From Saturnia japonica (lineage: Eukaryota; Arthropoda; Insecta; Lepidoptera; Saturniidae): a DNA stretch of 64,000 nucleotides. Below the pieces are notes generated by a model. The model did no database searches and was not told the origin of the DNA. It worked only from the letters and a program-made list of their open reading frames with translations. This document shows, in pieces, positions 11,289 through 22,162 of the stretch. Position numbers and translations under genes: made by a program. Where the stretch lies: assembly GCA_033032175.1 (NCBI GenBank), contig CM065307.1, forward strand, positions 3,348,001 to 3,412,000, given 5' to 3'. Within the stretch, counting starts at the first letter, position 1. Every line of letters begins with the position of its first letter.

Positions 11289-14200
11289 ATGGGTAGGGAG
11301 GACAAGGCTACCTGGAAGTCCAATTACTTCGTTAAAATCATCGTAAGTATAATCTTATTTACGTTATTGAGTCTAACCTCTTAACGTAGAGCTCACTTGC
11401 CAACATGTGAACAGTGAACTGGTGAATGGCTTACTGCAACATTGGTTATTTTAATTTGTCTAAATGTAAAATGACATAATAATGCTTCTCTTTATGTACA
11501 TAAGATGTTAGGTAAAATAATGTTTTTATTTTCCACAGCAACTATTGGACGAGTACCCAAAATGTTTCATCGTGGGTGCGGACAATGTAGGGTCTCAACA
11601 GATGCAGCAGATCCGTATCTCGCTCCGTGGTCACAGCATCGTGCTCATGGGCAAAAACACTATGATGAGGAAAGCCATCAAAGATCATCTTGAAACAAAC
11701 CCAGCTCTTGAGAAACTGCTTCCTCACATCAAGGGAAACGTCGGCTTTGTCTTCACTCGTGGAGATCTTGTTGATGTATGTTGAATCATTTTTCTTTAAC
11801 AACACTCACAAGACAAGAAAATCATGTATTAAATGCTTTCTTCATAAATTGCTTATATTTTCTTGATTTTGTTTCTTTATATAGGTACCCTACTCATCAA
11901 AATCATGTTGTAGGTGTAAATCACTTGAGAATCAATGTCCATAAATATTGGTGATTTCATTACATTAAGAACTTATTTATAAAAGTAAATATATGAGAAC
12001 TGTATCCATTTTTGAGGTTTTGAAATTAAGGTAACATGTTATTATTTACTGATTCTTTTATTGATATATATTTGCAGGTGCGTGACAAACTGTTGGAGAA
12101 CAAAGTGCAAGCCCCAGCCCGTCCTGGCGCCATTGCCCCTTTATCTGTCGTCATTCCCGCTCATAACACTGGCCTTGGTCCTGAGAAGACTTCTTTCTTC
12201 CAGGCCCTCTCCATCCCCACTAAAATTTCTAAGGGTAAGGATCTTTTCTTCACTTTTTACACATTACCTATAGTCAAAAATTTTGTATAATGTCTTATGA
12301 TGCATGATTAGCAAACCCCATGCTGTGACAGCCTACATTCCCAATAATTAGGTCACTGGAAGATATCCCACAAAATGGGTGTACTGTTTTGCTGTCTTAT
12401 TTTACTCATAATATAGTTTAAATCAAGTTAAGTTGCATTTATTCAATATTAAAATATAACTTTTAGCAATATGAGTTCCAGACAAGGCATTCTGAACTAT
12501 TAACATGAAGTGCATTGGGGACTATGCATTGTATTGACTAAATATTCAGTAAAAAGGTTTAGTCTCACATGATGTTAGTGACAATGTCACCTATGATGTT
12601 GTTACATCATATATGATGTTAAGCTTAGAGATGAACTGGTTCTTAATGTAGCTGTCAGAATACACCTATGTATATGTGCTTGGTGATAGATTTATAACTT
12701 AAGAGTGGTAGTTAACCAGATGGGCTTTAGAAAATGCTTTAACCACCATGCTATTGGAAACTGGTTAGTTGTAAAAATTACATCATTAACAAAATAAATA
12801 ACCATAATGGCTTAGTGAAGTTATCCTGTTGACAAAGACTAGGTATGTCTGTTTTAATACCAGAGGGTGTAATATTAACCTTTTGGCTTCGCTTTCAGAC
12901 AACATAAAACTCTTTAAATTTATCCTAGTGTGATATGTTCTTGTGAATGTTGCACTGGCATTTTAAAGTTACAAATTTGTATAGATAACAGTTTTTCGAA
13001 ATAATCAATAATTAATGTTAAGTAAAATAAACAGTACCTATTAAACAAAGTGTTCTGCTTACTAAAGACAGTTGTAAGTTAACTGATAGACCCTTAACTG
13101 TTATTTATGGTGATCTTATTTTGGCTATAATACCTTTGTTCTTTCTTACAATGTAATTAATCCATCCATTTTCCTGATATTTATCCATTGTTGAACTCTG
13201 GTGTTTTCTTCCTTATTGTCACTCGTTTATGATTTTACTTTAATCTTACCCAAATATTGTGATTAATATAATACTAAGTTAAAAGTAATATAAAATATAC
13301 TATACATAATGTTATTAACATTTTAGGTACTATTGAAATTATCAATGATGTCCATATCCTGAAGCCCGGAGACAAGGTGGGAGCTTCCGAGGCAACCCTT
13401 CTCAACATGTTGAACATCTCTCCCTTCTCGTATGGTCTTGTTGTAAAACAGGTATGTGTTCTGCTGTTTAATTTATATATCAGTAGAACTAAGGTGGCCT
13501 ACCTGATGGTAAACAGTGTAGCGTAGGGATGCTTGTAACAGCAGAGGCATCACTAGTTAAATGCTGACCTTGAAACGCCTTCTCCAAGAAGGTCTGGAAA
13601 CTACTGACCACAGAAACAACTTTTTTAGGATTTTTTTTTTTCAAATTGTTACTGTTTCATTATTATCATTGTGTACTCACTGTTCAAGCATATTAGGTAT
13701 AAATAATTTTTTTTGGTTGTCATTATAATAATGTTAAAACGATATTGTTCAACTTTAATTCTGTTTTTGTTTAAACTTATCCAAAGTGTTGAGTACAGTA
13801 TGTACGACTTGAGTGCATACTGATAATTTACCTTTGGTAAATCATATGGCAATGAAATAGTTACTCTATGATAACTAATCTGGAATAACAATTTTTTATA
13901 GCTGACAAGACATAATAATTTGTAAAACCATAATTATATATTTTATTACTCTCTACAATGTACATGTTTGGATCAGGTATATTATTATTAGTTTAGATAG
14001 TAGTGGGGTCAAGGAGAGCCTATACCTTACGACCTCAACCTTGTTTAGTGTTCCCATGGCTGTATTACCATATTTATTTTGGTTCAAAAAGCTGTCTTTT
14101 GCTATGCTGGAAGATTTACAAATAAAGCATAATGATTGCAGGCAAAATTTACAGTTTACTGACTCTCATAATCTGATTAACGTATTTTATTTGACCCACT

Positions 14201-15795
14201 ACTGAGTGCGGATTTCCTTTCTTTTGCACCACTTAGATAATAGATATTTAATGGTTTTCTGCCATTCTGGCTAAATTACTGTGCTAATTTGAAACGGTAG
14301 TTTTATTTTATTTTAACAAGAATGTCAATTTTACTCTATTATTCCTTAATTAAATAATATCTGACACAGAATTTATACATCTTTATGTTAGGTGTTACTT
14401 TAATTCCTGTTGTAAATGTATTACAAAATGTTTAAAAAATATTTACACTAAATATTATTGATCAGGTGTATGACTCTGGCACCATCTTCGCACCAGCCAT
14501 CTTGGACATCAAACCAGAGGACCTCCGTGAGAAGTTCCTTGCAGGAGTTGCTAATGTGGCTGCACTTTCACTGGCCATTGGGTACCCGACGGTCGCGTCT
14601 GCGCCGCACTCTATCGCCAACGGTTTCAAGAACCTGCTCGCGATCGCTGCCGTCACTGAGGTCGAGTTCAAGGAAGCCACCACCATCAAAGAGTATATTA
14701 AGGTAATCTCGGACATTTCTACCTCTATAGTAATATTCTGAGCTGCAGTTCATGAACAAATGAATGATTTATAATTTATCAAACTCCAAAAAATTGGTAT
14801 AGGTAATTTTTATTTTACCTACAGCAATCTCCAGCTATGTTATTAGTTCTGAGGTCATAAATATTTTAGATTTTCGACAGTTCAAATCACAAATATTCCT
14901 AATTTTTATAAAGTTTGTGATACTCCAATATGTTCTATGTCAAAAGACTGCATCAATATAATTATTGTAAAATGTTATATTTCTAGTTATTTTCCCATTA
15001 AATCTTCATTCAGGATTAATGTAGATTTTACCAACAATATAACAACATGATATGCATGTCATACATCTAGAATATCATTTTAAAAAAGGTTTTTATATCT
15101 CTCCTGTAAAATCTGTTCAGTGACATAGCCTGTTTTTTAGTATCACAGACAATAAGCTAAGAATAAGTTTTTAAAATGTCATCTAAATAATTTCAATAAC
15201 TACATGTAACGTATGTATTAATTACTGGCCCATGCTTCCTAGACTTCATTGGTAGACTTCCATGAGAAAAATTTAATATATTATTTAAGACTTACCTACT
15301 GATACAATTCTAAAACACTATATTGAGGCTGATGGTTATATATATGACATGTTTTATTGTTATTAAGTTATATATTGTACGAAAGAGTATAAAGTTGCAG
15401 GCTGTTGCTAGTTTAATATATAAAAATGAAGAAATAATAGTGTCTGTTCTAATTCCGGAGAGTATAAATTGTGACTTCTCTTGGTTTCGCTTTCAGACTA
15501 TAGAATATCTTCATGTCTATCCTAGTTCAATTATTAAAATACATTTAATTTGTACTGGCATTGTGAAGAAACAATTTTTTGTCATTGTAGTTTATTTATT
15601 GTAGTTTTTAAAAGTAAAAGAACAGTTTGTGGTAATATAAATGTCATTATACAGGATCCATCGAAGTTCGCTGCTGTTGCTGCTACAGCAGCTCCAGCCG
15701 CCGCCGCTCCCGCTGAAAAGAAGGCCGAAGAGAAGAAGGAAGAAAAGGAAGACTCTGAGAGCGACGATGACATGGGCTTCGGTCTGTTTGACTAA
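11289..15795 (+). CDS. RpLP0: Large ribosomal subunit stalk protein P0 (uL10)
   Basis: Six coding exons join in frame: 11289-11342, 11539-11775, 12078-12234, 13327-13451, 14466-14702 and 15655-15795. All introns have GT/AG borders. The product is 316 aa, the usual length for eukaryotic P0. The N-terminal half carries the rRNA-binding domain, with the family motifs [25 protein letters not shown] and [14 protein letters not shown]. The middle part supports binding of P1/P2 dimers. The C-terminus is an Ala/Pro hinge followed by an acidic run and the conserved tail [11 protein letters not shown], which contacts translation factors. P0 anchors the ribosomal stalk that recruits elongation factors and triggers their GTPase. 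A 5' UTR intron (11085-11247) precedes the ATG. Introns 3 and 5 each host an H/ACA snoRNA candidate. No lesion was seen. Confidence 0.97.
12640..12770 (-). repeat. SINE-like fragment in RpLP0 intron 3
   Basis: The block GTGGTAGTTAACCAGATGGGCTTTAG...ACCACCATG matches the minus-oriented SINE copy at 59430-59715 (GTGGTAGCTAGGCAGACGGGCATTAG...ACCACCATG), with the same order of preceding segments. It is a diverged piece without the tRNA-like head. Confidence 0.6.
12846..12976 (+). ncRNA. Intronic H/ACA snoRNA candidate 1 (RpLP0 intron 3)
   Basis: Hairpin 1 is closed by GTCTG (12847-12851) pairing with CAGAC (12896-12900) and has an inner CCAGAGG/CCTTTTGG stem. It is followed by an H box ACATAA (12902-12907). 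Hairpin 2 is closed by CTTTAAA/TTTAAAG with an inner stem formed by CCTAGTG and CACTGG. An ACA box at 12971-12973 lies three bases from the predicted end. Length is about 131 nt. The intron 5 copy keeps the same boxes and stems with compensating differences, which argues for a real RNA. Such RNAs guide pseudouridylation of rRNA or snRNA and are often released from ribosomal-protein introns. The target was not determined. Confidence 0.68.
13485..13620 (+). repeat. LINE/SINE 3'-end fragment in RpLP0 intron 4
   Basis: The phrase CTACCTGATGGTAAACAG... GCTTGTAACAGCAGAGGCATCAC is a repeat common in lepidopteran introns. A reverse-oriented relative lies at about 55530-55600 (GTCGGCAACGCGC...TGATACCTATGGAATTACAAG). 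It has no coding potential. Confidence 0.55.
15441..15576 (+). ncRNA. Intronic H/ACA snoRNA candidate 2 (RpLP0 intron 5)
   Basis: This is a paralogue of the intron 3 candidate. Hairpin 1 is GTCTG (15442-15446) with CAGAC (15494-15498), and its inner stem pairs CCGGAGA with TCTCTTGG. The H box is ATAGAA (15500-15505). Hairpin 2 is closed by TCTTCA/TGAAGA, with inner CCTAGT/ACTGG. The ACA box is at 15571-15573. The blocks TTTCGCTTTCAGAC, ATCCTAGT and ACTGGCATT are kept between the two copies, while lower-stem bases change on both sides. The 3' end lies about 78 nt before the exon 6 acceptor, a usual spacing for intron-processed snoRNAs. The target is unknown. Confidence 0.68.
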
Positions 15796-15927
15796 GCACC
15801 ACGTGCGTTATAGGAAGAACGGTGGCGATATCGCGCGCACCCGCGGATGATCTGTCGCATCAACGCCGCCGGGACGGACAAACCCATATGGCGGCCGATG
15901 CGGCTGTGAAACATTGCGTGTGCTTGT

Positions 15928-15933
15928 AATAAA
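15928..15933 (+). terminator. RpLP0 polyadenylation signal
   Basis: A canonical AATAAA lies 133 nt after the stop codon and is followed by a T-rich stretch (TTTTACCACTTGGTTTTATTTTTT). Confidence 0.8.
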
Positions 15934-16267
15934 TGCCACTAAATGATTTTACCACTTGGTTTTATTTTTTAAATCTAATAAGGGTTAGATTTGTTAATCA
16001 TGAAATCTCAAGGGAAACTAGTAAAACAATGAAAACCTCGAGTAACCCGATTTTTTCTAACCTATTTTACTCGGTTCAAATGTTTTTTATTGATGTGAGA
16101 GATGGATAGTGGACATGCTTGCCATGAGTGACCGAAACAGATAGTGAAGCCACTTTTACCAAAGTCAACAAAAGTAAGTAAAATTAATAAATAATGAAAA
16201 ATCGTGACCTAGTTTAGTTTAGGTTTATTGGAATAAAAGTCAGATAGGGAAATAACATTTTTTATTA

Positions 16268-17210
16268 CAATAAATGTTCAAATTATTTATCATCAGAATC
16301 AATACACGCCCTACATCTTACTAAAAAAGATCTAGATATTAGTCTGGCATATCATCGAGAGTTGATGTCCTCAGCAGCTTGAGAAATTCGTTCAAGCAGC
16401 TTGGCTACGCTGTCAATAGGCTTTGAATAAACTTTTTCTTTGAGAACGCCCCAATAAAAAAAAAACCAGGGGATTTAAATCTGGAGAAAGGGCTGGCCAC
16501 GAGATAGTGCCTGAACGTCCAGTCCACCTTCCCGGATATTCCTGGTCAAGGAAATCTCTTACGTGCACTGCGTAATACACTGGTCAGCCATCTTGTTGAT
16601 ACCACATGTGGCGACGATCTGATAATGGAACGTCCTCTAACAAAGTTGGTAAATTTTCTCGTAAAAAATGTAGGTAATTTGTGCCATTCAAGTTCTCAGG
16701 CAGCTCAAAAGGCCCAACAATTCTGCCGTTTAAAATTCCAGTCCACAGGTTTACTTTAAAGCAATACTGGGATCTGTCTTCTCGCAATAAATGTGGATTC
16801 GCCACTTGCTACTCGTGAAAATTGTGTAAGTTTATGTAACCATCTTTTTTAAATGTAGATTCATCTGACCTGACAATTTTTTGGATGAATTGGGGATTTT
16901 CATTATGCCTCTGTAGCATTGTTCTAAAAAATTAAATCCTTTCAGGATAATCTCTGGGAAGAAGACTTTGAACTCGTACGTGAAACTGATGCATTTCGAC
17001 TCTTTGTAAAATACGATGTGATGTGCTTTAGGGTATTCCCGTTCTTTCTTCAATTCCACGAACGGAAATACTTGGGTCATCTGCTACCTCTTGCAACACT
17101 TCTTCCTCGTAAGGAAAGCGAGCTCTACCTCCAGCCGGTATTTGATTTTCGGCTTGACGTTGAGTTCTGGGACAGCCTGTATATATATAATTGGTATTTC
17201 GGAAACGGCT
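16268..17210 (-). pseudogene. IS630/Tc1-mariner superfamily transposase, decayed
   Basis: Minus-strand pieces read through the family order. First is a helix-turn-helix region with VADDPSISVRGIEERTGIP (about 17040-17110), then FLEQCYRGI. Next are VNLWTGILNGRIVGPFELP and LPTLLEDVPLSDRRHMWYQQDG (16584-16805, with the QQDG Asp), and last LSPDLNPLVFFYWG (about 16440-16480). Frameshifts separate the pieces and a TGA follows the QQDG box. The third catalytic position, normally Asp in the NPLDFF box, is Val here. A CAGGCTGTCCCAGAAC-like terminal motif sits at about 17165-17181 (minus sense). The opposite terminus was not found. Inactive. Confidence 0.82.
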
Positions 17211-17226
17211 CCCAACGATTTCGATG

Positions 17227-17510
17227 AAACTTTGCATTTAGATAATGTTTTACATTTCAAGTTTACGTAGATACCCAGGAGTTTTTCTTTTTTTGTTTAA
17301 AGACACCGAGCACAGCTCGTTTGCCTAGACATTGTAATATAAAACAATAAATAATAATTTATTGGATGCACAGAGAAGGAGTCACTTCCAGACATCACTA
17401 TCATTCACATAATGATCCATCCTGTATACCTTTTTGCAGTAAAACACGCTTGACATGGTCCTTCAACTTGTTGCAAGTCAGTAACGTGCTTCGTAAACCT
17501 AACATTATTA
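17227..17510 (+). repeat. Dispersed repeat family A, longest copy
   Basis: The first half matches 686-800 and the second half matches 2150-2420 and 46020-46290, so this copy links the two partial versions. It directly abuts the IS630-like remnant. Probably the 3' end of a non-LTR element. Confidence 0.6.
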
Positions 17511-18361
17511 CCTAAAAAACTTATTAGTCTAAAACACGGTACGACTAATTTATCTCTATTTCTAGTATTAACATTGTGCTGATGTGTGTGATAATTACGA
17601 TTCTAGTGTATAAAAAAGTACCTTGAATACTTTTACATGTTTTGATATTACAATCAATGGTATGATGTACCTTTATTTGTATCTTAACACTTCAGGTATC
17701 ACAAGTTTTATTCTAAAAATATAGGGCACAAAAGAGGTTTATTGCCACGGAAGAATAAACTTTATCACTTTGGTATTAAGATACAAAATAAAAACTTTTT
17801 TATACAACAGTTATGACGTTCTGTGACTGTTAGGTTACTTTAGTCTCGGAAATTAAATTATTTCGTTTAATGGCCTCTGTACAAACAGTATGGAAATAAT
17901 TTTGAATGATCAATTACGACAAATTACGTTTCCTGTTCGTACAGAAAAATCAATAGAGGGCGCTAAAATGAGAACTCAAAAAAAATTATGGATGTTGTAA
18001 ATTACGTTATCAATCTACCATATTGCATATTGTCATAAAAACTTCCTGAGAACTCGTAATAAAATAAAAATAATTATGTAGAGTGACACAAACTTAGCTG
18101 GCCCGGTGCGAGAGATTGACATTTCAAAATGGCGTCGTGTGTTTTTTATTAGTGATAAGGGTTTATTCCGTATAAATGTCGATAAATTATAAATACGATA
18201 AAATTAATTTATTACATACAATAAATAAATTTGTTTTATTTACGAGTAATCTATGTTTTTTTGTAATCATAAAATTGTCTCTATTAGGTAGGGGCTCGTG
18301 ATGAAGAAAAAATTAAATTCTTTGTACATTGAAGTGGATTATATTTATTCATGAGAATATT
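17511..18361. other. AT-rich intergenic DNA, nothing recognised
   Basis: No ORF, repeat or RNA gene could be supported in this stretch. Confidence 0.4.
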
Positions 18362-18740
18362 TTCATATATCCGAAACGGTTGGACCGATTTCGATGGGAC
18401 TTTCACTGGTAGTTAGCTGAATTTATAGGAAGTAACTTAGGCTACCTTTATTTTACAAAAAGAATTAGGGTTCCGCACAATTAAAAAAACTGGTTATGAT
18501 GAATCAATTCTGGTGCTCAAATGGCTTATGCTGAGTAAACTATAAGAGATATAGCAAATTAATGTACCACATAATTATAGGCACTAAAAAGACCTACAAA
18601 AAACTTCGGGAGAGTATACATCTATCTTCTAGGGAACACCCAAAATAAGCATTTTTGTCTTCAAAATAGTCGGGAGCGGGGGAGCAAGATTCGCGCGAGC
18701 ATTCTGTAGTCCACATGAGCGAAACAATGGGCACAGTTAG
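18362..18740 (+). mobile_element. Helitron-like family H1, 5'-truncated copy
   Basis: It carries the same ordered blocks as three other copies: ACGGTTGGACCGATTT, TAGGGTTCCGCACAA, AATGGCTTATGCTGAGTAAAC, TACATAATTATAGG, and ATTCTGTAGTCCAC. It ends GGGCACAGTTAG followed by T. Other copies are at 32251-32725, 41895-42843 and 47218-47725. The CTAG-type end, the A/T target and the lack of target duplication point to a nonautonomous Helitron. Confidence 0.65.
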
Positions 18741-21464
18741 TTTAAAATATAAAATTTTATTAAATAATATTGTTTGAAGTATAAATGTATAATTTTGTAT
18801 AGCTAGAGGAGTGAATAAAATACAAACTTTTATTATTATGTATTTTTATTAAAAAACAGTACTGTTATTATAAAAAAAATATCTATAGACTGTATTTTGG
18901 ATATAAACAGAGACGCCTTATTCGTAGATTGCGAATGATAAGAGTGTCTTTCGTACATTTTGAAACTTCCTTTCAACCATATAATACTTAGAACTAGTAC
19001 ATATTGCCGTATTACAATTTTACTCATTTTATTGACAATTCAATCATTCTGAGGCGTATCAATACACATTACATAATCGCTTGTACTACATAAATTGTAC
19101 CACCACTTACAATTCCGAATTAATCGCTGCCTCTTATAGGATTGGGACAAGATCAATAAACGGTTTAATCACGCGGCACCGCATCGATTAACGGTAGCGC
19201 AATACGTTATCGGTGCACATAATTTCCATATTTATAATCATTGTACTTGTCATATTATTTGTATCTGTTCGAAGATATTTCATTTCTATTTCACTAGTAT
19301 TCATTTTATACTTATTACTTTTAAGGGTTGGACCTAGGAAACTGGGAACTAACCCACAATTGAGAAACGATATACTTCCCATGTACAAAATTTCATCAAG
19401 ATAGATTGAGAACTATTTTTTTACGATTGCTGTTTATAGCCTACCAATTATGAAATGTCGTATGCTTCCCGTCTACAAAATCAGATCAGACTCATTTGAT
19501 AATTAATAGAAGTTTTTTTTTTAGAATTACTTTTAAATATTTTTGAAGGTATATTCATATCACTATCCTTTATCACTAGCACGGCAGCAGGGGTCATAGG
19601 TCCCAAATTTGAACTTCCATTACTGATTACTTCGTGACATTTAATTAATTATAATTGTTATAACAACAAAAGTATCTACATGGTAATATGAACACACAAA
19701 CATAAATAAAAAAACATAAGTTAAAAGTGAAATAAGTTGAAACTGTGCTATTACTGTCAGAATTTGAATATAGTTTTACGTATTATGTATACTCTTGTTC
19801 CATAGTCAAGTTCTAGTGACGCTTCAGACAGCAATGTTTCATTAGCTGCCATTAGAGCAGTTATGGCTTAGTGGTAACGTCTACGGATATAGCATGGAAA
19901 AAAAAAATGAACAAACTAAAGGAAGATCGTATTGAGACGAGTATTTGGGATTCGAATAACACTTTTTGAAAATACACCTCAATAATAATATATCACCAGA
20001 TGGAATGTGGTATATTTGAAAATAGTTCTGTAGTGGAATATCACAGAGAAAGTCATAGTGTTTTGACTGAACAGCCAAGATTACTGTCCTATGCATGAAG
20101 TCTAATTAGAGAAAAATTCATGAACATATCTGCACTAAATAAACGGGACTTCTACCAAAAAATAAATAACATAAAACATAGTATTTAGAACTTTATTGAT
20201 ACGTTAGAAACTGAATCGAGAAAGAGACGTACGTAATTGCTATCAAACCCTTTGTAAAAATAAATCTAATAAAATGTGTGTGTGTGTGTGTGTTATATGG
20301 AAGTTGGAATCAATCAGAGTGTTTATTTGTTTACAGTTAGGACTTTCTTTTTGACTAGTGATGAATTTATTTTTTAATTAATTTATACTGATTATATCAT
20401 TTCCCTTTATTCCATTTAAAACAACCTATTATTTTTACAATTGTATTACGCTTATATACATAATTAGAATGTAAACAACAGTCATGGGTTAAATGACCCT
20501 GGACTGCCTTTTTAAGTTAGCAATTTTTCCAGACTTTCTAGTGTTATATAGTATATATATCTGGAAATTAAAAAAAAATATTACAATTACCTACTGATAG
20601 AGAACAACTAATTTATTATTATAGATTATTCTAGCACATCAACGGCTTACCTATAACTAAAGCTACTTATTATCTTACATGGCAGCAAAAATAAAAGTTG
20701 TTAAAAATATAGCTTATTATGCCACCTATTATTGATTATCATTGTTGTCTCCTATAAACGTTCCTTTATTATATTTATAAAGACTCACAACTACATATAA
20801 TTATACGCAAGTTTCATATAAGGATTACAATTTAAGTATACTACGTATTTATTAAAGTAAGTGTTCAAAGTAAAATAAATTATCTATTAGAAAAGAAGGA
20901 GTATATATATGCATAAACAGTTATAAAGAGAATATTATTCAATATCGAGTCCATAATAATATTAATACTTAGACGACTAAAATACAAAGGGCTCCTTTGA
21001 ATAGTTCTATGCTTCGAGTACAGGTCGTGACCTCTTGACTGAACCCGACCTTTTTTTATGTTGTAGAATATTTCAGGTATACAAAAATTAGTGTCTGCTC
21101 AAGTCGATACATCGACATCGAACCCACTTTTGTAGGAATGGTGATCAATATATATAATGGAGTTGTTACAATCCCAGGGTATATTTCGATGCATGATAAC
21201 GCGCCCTTAGGGCAACCTTGAACTAGAGCGGTTTAAGCTAGGGCGCCTCGTCTAGCACTTGTGACTCTCCGCCGCCCTCTAGTAAGGGTTTCTTCAAACT
21301 CTAAAAAATAACAATAATTGTAGTTTATTAACATGTATTGAAGACAAATCTATAATTGTAAATGTGCAACATAAACTAAATAATTATTAGCGTTCCGGCC
21401 GGATTATGTGGAGGCGGCGTGGGGAGATCTGACATTTGAGTTCTACAATAAAATAATGATATTT
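18741..21464. other. AT-rich intergenic DNA with a (TG)n microsatellite
   Basis: No gene was recognised. A (TG)n run lies at 20276-20294. A tRNA-like phrase (GGCTTAGTGGTAACG) at about 19865-19880 may be a SINE head remnant. The ORFs present are short and compositionally biased. Confidence 0.4.
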
Positions 21465-21585
21465 CTTTATCGTTATAGGTTTAGCCTTATGGCCACAATC
21501 TCACCTGGTGTTATGTTACGATCTGCCCTAAGATGGTAATACGCTAAGCCTAGTGGAAGACTGGTTCTGACTCAAGTAAATAAGA
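21465..21585 (-). repeat. SINE-like fragment
   Basis: It matches the reverse complement of 46540-46640: TATAGGTTTAGC, AACCTCAC or ATCTCACCTGG, AAGATGGTAA.AC.CTAA.CCTAGT.GAAGACTGG. Only the 3' half is present. Confidence 0.55.
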
Positions 21586-22006
21586 TGAAAATTCGAAAAT
21601 ACATAGTTTCAGGGCGACCATTATAAAATTTTCAAGTGCGGTGTATCAATAATAAGTAAGTCTATCGGCTTACTCAGTTATTCATCATATAAATTATAAA
21701 ACTCAGTCGTCAGTTTTGATGTAAGTCGACTTGTAATACAATACCCTATACACTATGATACTACTATATAGTACTATATAGTATGTACTATATAGTACTA
21801 TGTACTATACTACATGACTATACACGCCTTGAACGGATATATATATTATACTTACAAATTATGTAATACACCTGCTTCATCGTACTCGACGAGCGGTATA
21901 TCAAGGTTTCAGGTAGCACGTCATATGCTATAGGATCGGTCGAGCTGCTAGGATCTGTGTTGAACACAATCTCGGAATCCTATATAAAAAAAAAAAATGT
22001 ATATAC

Positions 22007-22162
22007 ATGAAGTTTAGAGTATTTATAAATATTCTTTTATTCATGTCAATTTTATTTCGCCTATATATATTTCTATATATTTCTATTTATTTATTTATAA
22101 ATATATAGGCGAAATAAAATTGACATGAATAAAAGAATATTTATAAATACTCTAAACTTCAT
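22007..22162. repeat. Perfect 62-bp inverted repeat (foldback)
   Basis: Bases 22007-22068 and 22101-22162 are perfect reverse complements over 62 bp, separated by a 32-bp AT-rich spacer. The arm starts ATGAAGTTTAGAG and ends TTTCGCCTATATAT. No ORF or target duplication was evident. Confidence 0.9.

Noticed and set aside
11776..12077. C/D-box snoRNA in RpLP0 introns 2 or 4.
   Set aside because: No paired RTGATGA and CTGA boxes with a terminal stem were found.
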